A stretch of 64,000 nt of DNA from Rhizobium sp. Root708 (GCF_001429725.1 NZ_LMHV01000043.1:22938-86937); one strand, 5' to 3'. Positions 17,491-26,404 are shown, counted from the stretch's first letter. A program made the numbers and translations. Notes: a model not told the origin generated them from the letters alone.

Positions 17491-20019
17491 ATGTTTATTG
17501 ATAGGATTCTTTCCCGCTTTAAGATCAAGACGAAAGTATTGATCTTTGTACTGCCGTTTGTTGTCAGCATTTCCGCGGTCGGCCTGACGGGTCTCTATGC
17601 CTCGGGCTTGCTGCAGGGACGCATGGAAATTTCCAACAGCGTCCTTCAGTCCCTGAGCGGGTTCAAGGATCTTTACGGTTCGATGGACGACTTCCTGCGC
17701 ATCACCAGCCAGGACGCGCGCGACAAGCTTTATAGCGACATCGGTACGCAGCAGGATACGCTGGGCTCGACCCTGAAGCAGATCGGCGAGAATGCCGGAC
17801 GCGGCAACCTGCAGGCAGCCAAGGACGGCACGTCGGGTATTTCCGATACCGTCGGCAAGCTCTGGACGCTTCACGAGCAGGAGCTTTCCCTGCGCAAGTC
17901 CATCGACGATGCACAGAAGGTCATGATCAGCAGCCGCTTCAACGTCAATTACGACGCCCAGCAGCTGGAAGAGAATATCCGCAAGGATGAGGGGAATGCG
18001 ACCGCGACGCTGCGCGCCGCCGATCGCCTGTTGAAGGGTGGAGATACCCTTGCCGGCGTCATGGGCGATTTCAGCAAGGCGCAATCCCCGGCTGACAAGC
18101 TGAAGGTCGTCACCGACGCGATCCCTGCGATTTCCAAGGCGCAGCGCCTGATCGAGATTTCGGTTCCGCAGAACCAGAAGAGCATGACCCAGTCGCTGTC
18201 GCAGACGATCAGCGATGTGAAGGCGCAGGCGACCGCCGCCGATGCCGGCACGGATGAGGCGATCACCAATCTCGGCCGCCTCGTATCGCGCTTCCGCCAG
18301 ATGTCGACCTACACCCAGCTCACGGCCACGCAGATGATGCGCGAAGCCACCACAACCTTCGTGGAGCTCGACAGCCGCATCGCGCAGACCAATTCCGTGC
18401 TCGAAGACACGCGCCGGCTCGAGAGCGCGATCTATTCCCTGCAGCTCGTGCTCGGCGAATTTGCCGCCAAGCCGACCAAGGAGAACCGCGTCCGCCTGCA
18501 TCAGGAAATCGCGACGCTCGGCACCAATCTGAATACGCTGCTTGCCAGCGCCAAGGGCATGAACTTCGCGGAAGACATCGTTGCCGCGATGTCGCCGGCC
18601 CTCGCTTCCATGGACAAGGATGCGCAGAGCCTTGTGGAGACGATCGATCAGCGCGTCGCCGACTATGCCTCTGCTCGTCAGCAGCTGGATGGCGTCTGGG
18701 GTGAGTTGACGGCCTTCGCCGAGCTGCAGAAACAGACGGCAGGCGCCGAGCGCACCCAGGCGAATGGCATCTCCGTCCTCACGACCGGCCTCGGCATCGT
18801 TCTTTCCATCATTGGCGGCATCGCGCTGGTCCTGACGCTGCAGCGTCCGATCGGCCAGATCACGGCGGCGATGCGCCGTATCGCCGATGGGGCTCTCGAC
18901 ACCAGCATTTCGGGCGAACAGCGCCGCGACGAGATTGGCGACATGGCGCGTGCTCTCGGCATCTTCAAGGACAATGCGATCTCGAAGATCCGTATCGAGG
19001 AGCAGAGCGAGGAAGAGCGCGCCGCGACCGACAGGGAGCGTCAGCGCAACGACTCCGAGAAGCGCGAAATGGATCGCCAGATCGAGTTCGCCGTCAACGA
19101 GCTCGCCGCCGGTCTCGAACGCATGTCGCAGGGTGATATCTCCACCACGATCGACACGCCGTTCATCGGTCGCCTCGAACAGCTCCGTCAGGATTTCAAC
19201 GGTTCGATGCTGCGTCTGCAGGCTTCGATGAGCCAGATCCGCGACAATGTTCAGATGATCCAGGGCAACGGCAACCAGATGGCGCAGTCGGCCGAGGATT
19301 TGTCGAAGCGCACTGAACAGCAGGCAGCCTCGCTGGAGGAAACCGCCGCCGCCGTCGATCAGATCACGGTAACGGTTCGTTCGTCCGCCGAGCGCGCCAA
19401 GGACGCCGATCAGATCGTCCGCGCCGCCAAGCGCAGCGCCGACGACTCCGCCACCGTCGTCAACAATGCGATCGACGCCATGGGCCGGATCGAAGGCGCG
19501 TCGCGCCAGATCGAGCAGATCATCGGCGTCATCGACGAGATCGCGTTCCAGACCAACCTTCTTGCGCTCAATGCCGGCATCGAGGCCGCACGCGCCGGCG
19601 ACGCGGGCAAGGGCTTCGCGGTTGTCGCCATGGAAGTCCGCGAACTCGCGCAGCGCTCCGCGGCGGCAGCCCAGGAGATCAAGGGGCTGATCAACAAGTC
19701 GACGACGGAAGTGAACTCCGGTTCGCAGTTCGTCCAGGAGACCGGGACGGTGCTCGCCAAGATCAGCGCGCAGATCGTCACGATCAGTCAGCATGTGGAA
19801 ATGATCGCCCGCGCAAGCAACGACCAGTCGAGCGCTCTGCAGGAGGTCAACGCCACCGTCAATCAGATGGACCAGATGACGCAACAGAACGCGGCAATGG
19901 TCGAGGAAACGACGGCTGCAAGCCGCGGGCTTGCCGACGAGGCCGACGCGCTGCTGCACCTCATCCAGCAGTTCAAGATCGAAGGTGGCGTGCCCCATAA
20001 GATCTACCGCGCGGCGTAA
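17491..20019 (+). CDS. Methyl-accepting chemotaxis protein with long helical periplasmic domain
   Basis: An 842-residue chemoreceptor from the ATG at 17491; an open frame extends 40 codons upstream but is not membrane-protein-like. TM1 is at about 15-37 and TM2 at about 427-452, so the periplasmic sensor is nearly 390 residues, predominantly helical by composition with no Cache motifs. A HAMP domain follows (about 450-505), then the methylation/signalling domain with the conserved tip EIAFQTNLLALNAGIEAARAG near 683-703. The architecture recalls S. meliloti McpZ, but assignment needs alignment. The ligand is unknown. It ends with GGVPHKIYRAA, with no CheR-tethering pentapeptide. Confidence 0.92.
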   Translation: MFIDRILSRFKIKTKVLIFVLPFVVSISAVGLTGLYASGLLQGRMEISNSVLQSLSGFKDLYGSMDDFLRITSQDARDKLYSDIGTQQDTLGSTLKQIGENAGRGNLQAAKDGTSGISDTVGKLWTLHEQELSLRKSIDDAQKVMISSRFNVNYDAQQLEENIRKDEGNATATLRAADRLLKGGDTLAGVMGDFSKAQSPADKLKVVTDAIPAISKAQRLIEISVPQNQKSMTQSLSQTISDVKAQATAADAGTDEAITNLGRLVSRFRQMSTYTQLTATQMMREATTTFVELDSRIAQTNSVLEDTRRLESAIYSLQLVLGEFAAKPTKENRVRLHQEIATLGTNLNTLLASAKGMNFAEDIVAAMSPALASMDKDAQSLVETIDQRVADYASARQQLDGVWGELTAFAELQKQTAGAERTQANGISVLTTGLGIVLSIIGGIALVLTLQRPIGQITAAMRRIADGALDTSISGEQRRDEIGDMARALGIFKDNAISKIRIEEQSEEERAATDRERQRNDSEKREMDRQIEFAVNELAAGLERMSQGDISTTIDTPFIGRLEQLRQDFNGSMLRLQASMSQIRDNVQMIQGNGNQMAQSAEDLSKRTEQQAASLEETAAAVDQITVTVRSSAERAKDADQIVRAAKRSADDSATVVNNAIDAMGRIEGASRQIEQIIGVIDEIAFQTNLLALNAGIEAARAGDAGKGFAVVAMEVRELAQRSAAAAQEIKGLINKSTTEVNSGSQFVQETGTVLAKISAQIVTISQHVEMIARASNDQSSALQEVNATVNQMDQMTQQNAAMVEETTAASRGLADEADALLHLIQQFKIEGGVPHKIYRAA

Positions 20020-20041
20020 TCAACGCTGCCACCGAAAGACC

Positions 20042-20076
20042 AAAGGCCTCGCATTGCGGGGCCTTTTCTTTTTTTC
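20042..20076 (+). terminator. Rho-independent terminator after the first chemoreceptor gene
   Basis: AAAGGCCTCGC pairs with GCGGGGCCTTT around an ATT loop, with one G-U pair, and is followed by TTCTTTTTTT. Confidence 0.88.
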
Positions 20077-20099
20077 AGCAGCCGCGCCCATGTTGAATT

Positions 20100-20113
20100 T
20101 TGACAATCGTCAA
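20100..20113. promoter_or_regulatory. Inverted repeat upstream of second chemoreceptor gene
   Basis: TTGAC-AATC-GTCAA forms a 14-bp palindrome 63 bp before the start codon. TTGACA within it could be a -35 element, though the -10 match downstream is poor. Confidence 0.3.
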
Positions 20114-20175
20114 TTTTCAGGGTTTTCTTAAATTTCTTTCGCTAGCGTCGATGCCATCTGTTTCTCGAGGTATCA

Positions 20176-22020
20176 ATGCTCCGCCTTTTCTCCGCATCCA
20201 TCGTTCGTCAGATTGTCGCCATCGCGCTCGGCCTGCTGATCTTCAGTACCGTCGCGATCGTCTCTGTGACCTATTACAATCTGAGCTCCTACGTGATGAC
20301 GAGCGCCGTCTCCGATGCGAAGGATGCGAGCCGGGCCATGGCGGTGCTGTACGGCGCTGCCGACCCGGCCGCCAAGGTCGATGTCAGCGACAACGCGCTT
20401 CTCGGTTTGACCGAAGAAAAGCTCCCCGCGCTCGGCGATCATGCGCTTGTCGACCGCACCGCCCAGTCCATTGGCGGCGTCGCGACGGTGTTCGAGCGCC
20501 AGGGTGGCGACTACGTCCGCGTCTCGACAAACGTGAAAAAGGAAAACGGCGACCGGGCCGTCGGTACCAAACTCGCAGCCAATCACCCCGCGCAGGCTGT
20601 GCTGGCAAATGGCCAGGCCTATTATGGCCCGGCGGATCTGTTTGGCCGTAAGTTCATGACCGGCTACTTCCCGGTCAAGAATTCAGCCGGGGCCAATGTC
20701 GGCGTCCTCTTCATCGGCATCCCGATGGAAGTCTATTACAGCAGCCTGAACCAGCTGCTGACGCTGGTCGTCGGTGTTGGTGTCGGCGTACTCGCTCTGA
20801 TGGGTATCCTGGCATACTTTGCTGTCCGCGCTTCCGTGCGCCCGCTTGAAGCCCTGACGGCGACCATCCACGGGATCTCTGCCGGAAAGCTAGACGGCGC
20901 GGTCCCCTGTCTTGAGAAGCAGAACGAATTCGGCGCCATCGGCCGTGCCCTCGCCCAGTTCCAGGACAGCGCCCGTGCGCGTCAGTTGCTGGAAACGCAG
21001 GCGGCCGAACAACGCCAGTTGAGCGACGCCGAGCGCTCGCGCAACGATGCCGAGAAGCGTACTCTCGACGGCCAGATCGACTTCGCCGTCACCGAACTCG
21101 CCATGGGGCTTGGCCGCCTGGCGCAGGGAGATGTGTCGCAGACCATCCAGACGCCGTTCGTCGGTCGCCTGGAGCAGCTGCGTGTCGATTTCAACGCGTC
21201 GCTGGTCCGGTTGCAGGACACGCTCTCGCGGATCCGCGACAACGCCTCCGTGATCCACGACAATTCGGGAGCCATGCGCTCCTCTGCCGATGAGCTCTCG
21301 AAGCGCACCGAAGCCCAGGCCGCAAGCCTCGAAGAAACGGCGGCAGCCGTCGAGGAAATCACGGTAACGGTCCGCTCGTCCGCAGCGCGTGCCCGCGAGG
21401 CGAATGATGCGGTTTCGGAAACGAAGAAGACCGCCGACAGCTCCGGCGCTGTCGTCAGCGACGCGATCGCGGCCATGGATCGCATCGAGCAGGCGTCGAA
21501 GCAGATCGAGCAGATCATCGAAGTCATCGACGATATCGCCTTCCAGACCAATCTTTTGGCGCTGAACGCCGGTATCGAGGCGGCGCGCGCCGGTGAGGCC
21601 GGAAAGGGCTTTGCCGTCGTGGCGCAGGAAGTCCGTGAACTCGCCCAGCGATCGGCCGATGCTGCCCGTGAAATCAAGGGCCTGATCGAGAAGTCGACCC
21701 GCGAAGTCAACGCCGGCTCGACGCTGGTACAGAAGACCGGCGCCGTCCTTGCCTCGATCAGCCACGAAATCATCGCCATCAGCAAGCATGTCGAAACGAT
21801 CGCGACGGCAAGCCAGGACCAGTCCGCCGCGCTGCAGGAAGTGAACGGTTCGGTCAACGCGATGGACCAGATGACCCAGCAGAACGCGGCAATGGTCGAA
21901 GATACGACACAGGCGAGCCGCCAGCTCGCCCATGAGGCCGATACGCTGATGACCTTGATCCGGCAGTTCCGCATCGACGCGGCGACGCCTGCCGACTACT
22001 TCGCCAGGAATGCGGCGTGA
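20176..22020 (+). CDS. Methyl-accepting chemotaxis protein with single Cache-type sensor
   Basis: A 614-residue chemoreceptor. TM1 is at about 10-32, the periplasmic sensor at about 35-190, and TM2 at about 193-219. The sensor contains the helix MTSAVSDAKDASRAMAVLYG and the beta segments VATVFERQGGDYVRVSTNV and FMTGYFPVKNSAGANVGVLFIGIPM, the pattern of Cache_3-Cache_2-type domains. HAMP follows, then the signalling domain with tip DIAFQTNLLALNAGIEAARAGEAGKG near 452. The signalling half closely resembles that of the preceding receptor, so this is a paralogous tandem with swapped sensors. Short-chain acids are common ligands for such domains, but the ligand here is not known. Confidence 0.92.
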   Translation: MLRLFSASIVRQIVAIALGLLIFSTVAIVSVTYYNLSSYVMTSAVSDAKDASRAMAVLYGAADPAAKVDVSDNALLGLTEEKLPALGDHALVDRTAQSIGGVATVFERQGGDYVRVSTNVKKENGDRAVGTKLAANHPAQAVLANGQAYYGPADLFGRKFMTGYFPVKNSAGANVGVLFIGIPMEVYYSSLNQLLTLVVGVGVGVLALMGILAYFAVRASVRPLEALTATIHGISAGKLDGAVPCLEKQNEFGAIGRALAQFQDSARARQLLETQAAEQRQLSDAERSRNDAEKRTLDGQIDFAVTELAMGLGRLAQGDVSQTIQTPFVGRLEQLRVDFNASLVRLQDTLSRIRDNASVIHDNSGAMRSSADELSKRTEAQAASLEETAAAVEEITVTVRSSAARAREANDAVSETKKTADSSGAVVSDAIAAMDRIEQASKQIEQIIEVIDDIAFQTNLLALNAGIEAARAGEAGKGFAVVAQEVRELAQRSADAAREIKGLIEKSTREVNAGSTLVQKTGAVLASISHEIIAISKHVETIATASQDQSAALQEVNGSVNAMDQMTQQNAAMVEDTTQASRQLAHEADTLMTLIRQFRIDAATPADYFARNAA

Positions 22021-22217
22021 CGCGAGTCGCATTCCTGTCCACTCGCTGATGAACGCCTTCGGCGACGGAGGCGGAGGGACGTGAGAAAGGCTGCAAGCCG
22101 GGCCGGAGGCGACTGTCCGACAGTATCGTAGAAGGCCTGTTCGGCGGCCGGTGTTTGCCGGTCGCTGGCGGCGAACTGCCGTTCGGCGAGAAACGAGAAG
22201 GCGATATACTCAAGCAT
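21996..22217 (-). CDS. Small hypothetical protein divergent from a LysR gene
   Basis: A 73-residue frame starting at ATG 22217, preceded at good spacing by AGAGGACATCACC, which is what makes the call plausible. The protein opens with a short hydrophobic stretch (MLEYIAFSFLAERQFA) and has a strongly basic segment (LTSLRLRRRRRSS) near residue 50. Its 3' end overlaps the end of the chemoreceptor gene by 25 bp on the opposite strand. It is 87 bp from the divergent LysR-type gene and is a possible regulatory target. No family is recognised. Confidence 0.4.
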   Translation of the reverse strand: MLEYIAFSFLAERQFAASDRQTPAAEQAFYDTVGQSPPARLAAFLTSLRLRRRRRSSASGQECDSRHAAFLAK

Positions 22218-22304
22218 GGTGATGTCCTCTTGCTGGAACATCGCTTTAGTTATCCCTCAAAATCTGCTTCATAAACCAGAGATATCCCATTATGTTTTTC
22301 ACTC

Positions 22305-23174
22305 ATGAAAAGCACGCAATGGGATTCGTTTCAGCTCTTCCTGCAGGTTGCCCGTCTCGGCGGGCTGACCGGGGCAAGTGCCGCCAGTGGCCTGAGCCCG
22401 GCAACGATCGGTCGACGGATGCTCGATCTGGAGCAGGAACTCGGCAAGGCGCTGTTTCTGCGGAGCCAGACCGGCTATCGGCTGACGCCAGATGGATTGG
22501 CACTCCTCGAGCATCTGCAGGACATGGAGGCTGCGGCGCGCAAGGTCGAGGCATGGCGGCTTGCCGGCACCCCGGCTGCAACGGTCAAGGTCGCGGCCGG
22601 CACCTGGGTCGCCTGGCTTCTGACGACGAACTTCTCCGCCATCCGCAACCCCGGCGATCCCTTCGCGGTTTCGCTGACCATCGGCGAAGCGCGCGCAAGC
22701 CTCAGCTATCGCGAAAGCGACATCGGCATTCGCGCGTTCGAGCCGGAAGAGGGAAATCTCGCCGCCCGCCTGCTCGGCGAGGTCGCCTATGCCGTCTATG
22801 CGAGGCGAAACGCAAGCGAGAGCGATGAACGGTGGGTGGCCGTCAGCGAAGACGATGCGATCTCCAACTACCTCCGCTGGCCATACCGCAATGCGGCGGC
22901 CTCGATCGTCGCGACCGTGAACCGACCGCGGTCCTTGCCGGAACTCGTGAGGGCGGGGGGTGGCAAGGCGGTGCTGCCTTGCTTCGTCGGCGATCTCGAT
23001 CCGGAGTTGCAGCGGCTTGGCGACGAGCTTCCGGAGCTGCGTCATCGCCAGTGGATGGTCATGAACAACGAGGATCGGCACCGGCCGGAGATCCGGACCG
23101 TTGCCGATCGAATGACGAAGCTGCTCAAGGGCTACGCGGACCTGATTGCCGGAAAGCGGGCGACGCGAAACTAG
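22305..23174 (+). CDS. LysR-family transcriptional regulator
   Basis: A 289-residue LTTR. The winged helix-turn-helix lies in residues 5-63: WDSFQLFLQVARLGGLTGAS, then SGLSPATIGRRMLDLEQELG and LFLRSQTGYRLTPDG. The C-terminal effector domain is recognisable (ATVKVAAGTWVAWLLTTNF, DIGIRAF, VNRPRSLPELVRAGGGKAVLPCFVGD). The DNA-recognition helix is of the type that represses or activates a divergent promoter; the divergent small gene at 22217 is the nearest candidate target. No metabolic operon is adjacent, so the regulated function is unknown. Confidence 0.88.
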   Translation: MKSTQWDSFQLFLQVARLGGLTGASAASGLSPATIGRRMLDLEQELGKALFLRSQTGYRLTPDGLALLEHLQDMEAAARKVEAWRLAGTPAATVKVAAGTWVAWLLTTNFSAIRNPGDPFAVSLTIGEARASLSYRESDIGIRAFEPEEGNLAARLLGEVAYAVYARRNASESDERWVAVSEDDAISNYLRWPYRNAAASIVATVNRPRSLPELVRAGGGKAVLPCFVGDLDPELQRLGDELPELRHRQWMVMNNEDRHRPEIRTVADRMTKLLKGYADLIAGKRATRN

Positions 23175-23204
23175 TTCCGGCGCCGCGCAGCCATCGCGGC
23201 CTCG

Positions 23205-23441
23205 TCAGCTGCGGCCGGCGACGATGACCGGGATCAGCAGGTCTCCCCAGTTTCCGTCGCCGCCGTGATGCCTGGCCGAGCGAACGAGCTCGACGGAGAC
23301 GCCGGCATCGACTGCCTTCATGACCGAAAGGTTCAGCCGATGCAGGTCGTTTGCGAGCATCCGGATCATGTTCTGCTGATCCGCCGTCATGCTGGTTGAT
23401 TGTTCTTCTGCGCGTTCCTTGACGCGTGCGAGCGTAGGCAT
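23205..23441 (-). CDS. Small hypothetical protein downstream of aceA
   Basis: A 78-residue protein from ATG 23441, preceded by GGAGGAGAAACGGCC, a strong ribosome-binding site that favours this start over one eight codons upstream overlapping the aceA stop. The sequence is charged and mostly helical (MPTLARVKERAEEQSTSMTA, then MIRMLANDLHRLNLSVMKAV) and ends in a Gly- and Trp-containing tail. It starts 20 bp after the aceA stop codon on the same strand and is therefore likely cotranscribed. No enzyme motif is visible; I infer only that it accompanies glyoxylate-shunt expression. Confidence 0.6.
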   Translation of the reverse strand: MPTLARVKERAEEQSTSMTADQQNMIRMLANDLHRLNLSVMKAVDAGVSVELVRSARHHGGDGNWGDLLIPVIVAGRS

Positions 23442-23461
23442 GGCCGTTTCTCCTCCTTCGG

Positions 23462-24751
23462 TCATTCAGCTGCTGGTTTGAACTGGGCGTGTTCGGTGGA
23501 TTCGTTCATCGCCGTGGTCGACGAACGGCCGCCGGTGATTGCCATCGAGACCGCGTCGAAGTAGCCGGTGCCGACTTCGCGCTGGTGTTTCGTGGCTGTA
23601 TACCCGTTCGCTTCGGCATCGAACTCGGCCTGTTGCAGTTCCGAATAGGCCGTCATCTGCCGATCGCGATAACCGCGTGCCAGTTCGAACATGCCGAAAT
23701 TCAGCTGATGGAAGCCGGCGAGCGTGATGAACTGGAACTTGTAGCCCATGGCTCCGAGCTCCCGCTGGAATTTCGCGATCGTCACGTCGTCCAGGTTCTT
23801 CTTCCAGTTGAACGACGGCGAGCAGTTATAGGCAAGCAGCTTGCCGGGATGAACCTTGTGCACCCCTTCCGCGAACCGCCGCGCCTGGTCGAGATCTGGC
23901 TTCGACGTTTCGCACCAGATCAGATCGCAATGCGGCGCATAGGCGACGGCGCGCGCGATGCAGGGCTCGAGGCCGCTGTGGACGCGATAGAAGCCTTCAA
24001 CCGTTCGTCCCGCGGCATAGTCGATGAAAGGCTGGTCGCGCTCGTCGATATCGGATGTCAGAAGCTTTGCGGCTTCCGCGTCGGTGCGGGCGATGACGAG
24101 CGTCGGCACGCCCATGACGTCGGCGGCAAGACGCGCGGCATCGAGGTTGCGGATATGCGCTGCGGTCGGGATCAGCACCTTGCCGCCGAGATGCCCGCAC
24201 TTCTTTTCGGAAGTCAGCTGATCTTCGAAATGGACACCGGCGACCCCAGCCTCGATGTAAGCCTTCATAATCTCGAATGCGTTGAGCGGCCCGCCAAAGC
24301 CGGCTTCAGCATCGGCGACGATGGGTGCAAACCAGTTCTCCACAGAGAGACCTTCGCCTTCCGAGGTCTCGATCTGGTCGGCGCGCTGGAGCGTCCGGTT
24401 GATCCGCTTGGCGAGTTCGGGGCCGGCGTTGGCGGGATATAGCGATTGATCCGGATACATCGCCGACGCCGTGTTCGCATCCGCCGCGACCTGCCATCCC
24501 GAAAGATAGATCGCCTTCAGACCGGCGCGAACCATCTGCATTGCCTGGTTGCCCGAGAGTGCGCCAAGCGCGTTGACGAACGGCTCGTCATGCAGGAGTT
24601 GCCAGAGCCGGTTTGCGCCCATCTCGGCCAGAGTATGCCGAAGCGTCACCGATCCGCGCAGGCGTTTGACATCATCGACAGAGTAGGGACGTTCGATCCC
24701 ATCGAAACGGCCCTCGGGAATGTCGCGATGAATTTTGTCAAAACCTGTCAT
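23462..24751 (-). CDS. aceA: Isocitrate lyase
   Basis: A 429-residue isocitrate lyase that splits isocitrate to succinate and glyoxylate in the glyoxylate shunt. The catalytic signature KKCGH is at residues 183-187 with the active cysteine at 185, and the metal/substrate regions VADAEAGFGGPLNAFE and GVHFEDQL precede it. Length suits the short bacterial form. It is divergently transcribed from a regulator of the RamB/short-chain-fatty-acid type, and the intergenic DNA contains repeated TTTACA/TTGTAAA motifs, so control by growth on acetate or fatty acids is likely. GGAGGATTAA precedes the ATG. Confidence 0.95.
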   Translation of the reverse strand: MTGFDKIHRDIPEGRFDGIERPYSVDDVKRLRGSVTLRHTLAEMGANRLWQLLHDEPFVNALGALSGNQAMQMVRAGLKAIYLSGWQVAADANTASAMYPDQSLYPANAGPELAKRINRTLQRADQIETSEGEGLSVENWFAPIVADAEAGFGGPLNAFEIMKAYIEAGVAGVHFEDQLTSEKKCGHLGGKVLIPTAAHIRNLDAARLAADVMGVPTLVIARTDAEAAKLLTSDIDERDQPFIDYAAGRTVEGFYRVHSGLEPCIARAVAYAPHCDLIWCETSKPDLDQARRFAEGVHKVHPGKLLAYNCSPSFNWKKNLDDVTIAKFQRELGAMGYKFQFITLAGFHQLNFGMFELARGYRDRQMTAYSELQQAEFDAEANGYTATKHQREVGTGYFDAVSMAITGGRSSTTAMNESTEHAQFKPAAE

Positions 24752-24789
24752 TTAATCCTCCGTTGCAGAAATGTAGCCTCGTTGGCTCG

Positions 24790-24918
24790 TTGACAGGATT
24801 TACAAATCGGAGGGAAAAGGCCAGAAATATAAGCGGAAAGCCGAGGGGAAACAGGTTTACATGCAAAGAACTTGACAGTCTGTCAGTGTAAGTTTGTCAA
24901 TAATTGTAAATTCTGGGT
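24790..24918. promoter_or_regulatory. aceA/regulator intergenic control region
   Basis: Related AT-rich elements are clustered here: TTTACAAAT (24799-24807), TTTACATGCAAAG (24856-24868), TGACA-GTC-TGTCA (24873-24885) and TTTGTCAATAATTGTAAATT (24893-24912). Related TTTGCAAA-type sites are bound by RamB in actinobacteria; binding by the adjacent regulator is inferred. TTGACA at 24790 and 24872 are candidate -35 elements. Confidence 0.5.
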
Positions 24919-24945
24919 GGCTTGGCCGCTGTAAAGGATTGTCGC

Positions 24946-26352
24946 GTGGAACGAAAGATATTCGCCGGCCCGAAGGTGCGGCGCATCCGTAACGGCCTCG
25001 GCGTAACGCAGGCGGCGATGGCCGAGGCGTTGAGCATCTCTCCGTCCTACCTCAATCTGATAGAGCGCAATCAGCGCCCGCTCACCGTGCAGCTGCTGAT
25101 CAAGCTGGCGGCCGTCTACAAGGTCGATCTGGAAGAATTGCGCGATGACGGCACCGGCAATCTCAATCAGCTGAAGGAGGTTTTCGCCGATCCCTTGCTG
25201 GCAACCGAATTGCCCGGCGATCAGGAACTGGTGGAGGTTGCCGAAGCCGCGCCCAATGTCGCAAGCGGTATCGTCAAGCTTTACCGTGCCTATCGCGAGC
25301 AGGCTGCGCGCCTCTCCGATTTCACCTCGCTGACCGCAGGCGAGGGGAGTGCGCCGATCACGGGTGCGCGTCTCCCGGCCGACGAGGTGCGCGACCTCTT
25401 CGAAAGGCGATCCGCTTATTTTCCGCAGATCGAGACCGCGGCCGAGACATTTCTCGCGGCGTTGTCCGTCACGCGTGACTTACCGTCCGCCCTGCGCGAT
25501 TGGCTACGCACCGAGCGCGGCATCGGTGTTCGTGTCCTCCCTGTTCATGTCATGCCCGACCTGCGGCGGCGTTTCGACCGCCACTCGATGCGGCTCTTCA
25601 TTTCGGAGCGCCTGTCGCAGCCTGATCAGGCGCTCGAGATTGCCATCGAGGTCGGAACGTTTGCTCTTCGAGAAGCGCTTATGGCCGAACTCGACGGCCT
25701 CTCTCTTTCCACGCCGGAAGCTAGACGGCTCGCCCGCTTCGAGCTCGGCCGATATGCAGCACTTGCCTTGTCCATGCCGTACGCCCCCTTCCTCGCGGCG
25801 GCCCAAAGCGCCCGCTACGACATTGATGTTCTCCGCGCCCGGTTCGGGGTGTCCTTCGCTCAGGCCGCGACCCGGCTGACGATGCTGCAGCGGCCGACGG
25901 CGCAGGCGGTACCGTTCTTCCTGATGGAGATAGACGCCGCGGGGCACCGGCTTCGCAGGGCGGGCGCACTCGGATTTCCTTCGGTCCGGTTCGGCGGCGG
26001 CTGTCCCAAGTTGAACATGCACGCCGCCTTTCTGCAGCCCGGGCAAATCCTTGCCGAAACGGTTGAGATGCCGGATGGCGGACGCTACGTGACGGTTGCT
26101 CGGACGCTGGAGGGGCCGAACGTTCCTTTCGGCGAAAGAGTGAGGCGAACGGCGGTGCTGATCGGCTGTGATGCATCCCTCGGGGAGGCGACCGTCTACG
26201 GTGCCGTCGCGGCGCAAACTCCGGTCCCGATCGGCGCCGCCTGTCGCCTTTGCGAGCGGCGTGGCTGCCTGTCGCGCGCCGAGCCTCCGGTGACGCGCCC
26301 CCTCGGCCTCGACGAGGTGGCGGCGGGTTTGAGCGGCTTTGATTTTCAGTGA
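24946..26352 (+). CDS. XRE-family regulator of short-chain fatty acid/glyoxylate metabolism type
   Basis: A 468-residue regulator if the GTG at 24946 is used; AAAGGATTGTCGC precedes it at ideal spacing, whereas the longer frame would need a TTG at 24922. The Cro/C1-type helix-turn-helix occupies about residues 8-62 (VRRIRNGLGVTQAAMAEALS, then PSYLNLIERNQRPLT). A middle ImmA/IrrE-like segment (LFISERLSQPDQALEIAIEVGTF) and a C-terminal DUF2083 domain with clustered cysteines (GAACRLCERRGCLSRAEP) follow, as in the ScfR/RamB family. Family members sense acyl-CoA status. It is divergent from aceA, the likely target. Confidence 0.85.
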   Translation: MERKIFAGPKVRRIRNGLGVTQAAMAEALSISPSYLNLIERNQRPLTVQLLIKLAAVYKVDLEELRDDGTGNLNQLKEVFADPLLATELPGDQELVEVAEAAPNVASGIVKLYRAYREQAARLSDFTSLTAGEGSAPITGARLPADEVRDLFERRSAYFPQIETAAETFLAALSVTRDLPSALRDWLRTERGIGVRVLPVHVMPDLRRRFDRHSMRLFISERLSQPDQALEIAIEVGTFALREALMAELDGLSLSTPEARRLARFELGRYAALALSMPYAPFLAAAQSARYDIDVLRARFGVSFAQAATRLTMLQRPTAQAVPFFLMEIDAAGHRLRRAGALGFPSVRFGGGCPKLNMHAAFLQPGQILAETVEMPDGGRYVTVARTLEGPNVPFGERVRRTAVLIGCDASLGEATVYGAVAAQTPVPIGAACRLCERRGCLSRAEPPVTRPLGLDEVAAGLSGFDFQ

Positions 26353-26372
26353 CGGGAAATCATTGAGAGTGC

Positions 26373-26404
26373 AGGATTTTACGCTTGTCGGCTTCTAAAA
26401 TCCT
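26373..26404. promoter_or_regulatory. Perfect 9-bp inverted repeat upstream of potF
   Basis: AGGATTTTA (26373-26381) and TAAAATCCT (26396-26404) are exact complements separated by 14 bp, between the regulator stop at 26352 and potF. The arms are 23 bp apart centre to centre, about two helical turns. It could be a dimer operator for pot, or a weak terminator hairpin of the preceding gene. Confidence 0.45.

Noticed and set aside
17383..19998. An 871-codon open frame antisense to the first chemoreceptor gene
   Set aside because: It mirrors the receptor codon by codon in high-GC DNA, has no domain of its own and no ribosome-binding site; the sense frame has a full MCP architecture.
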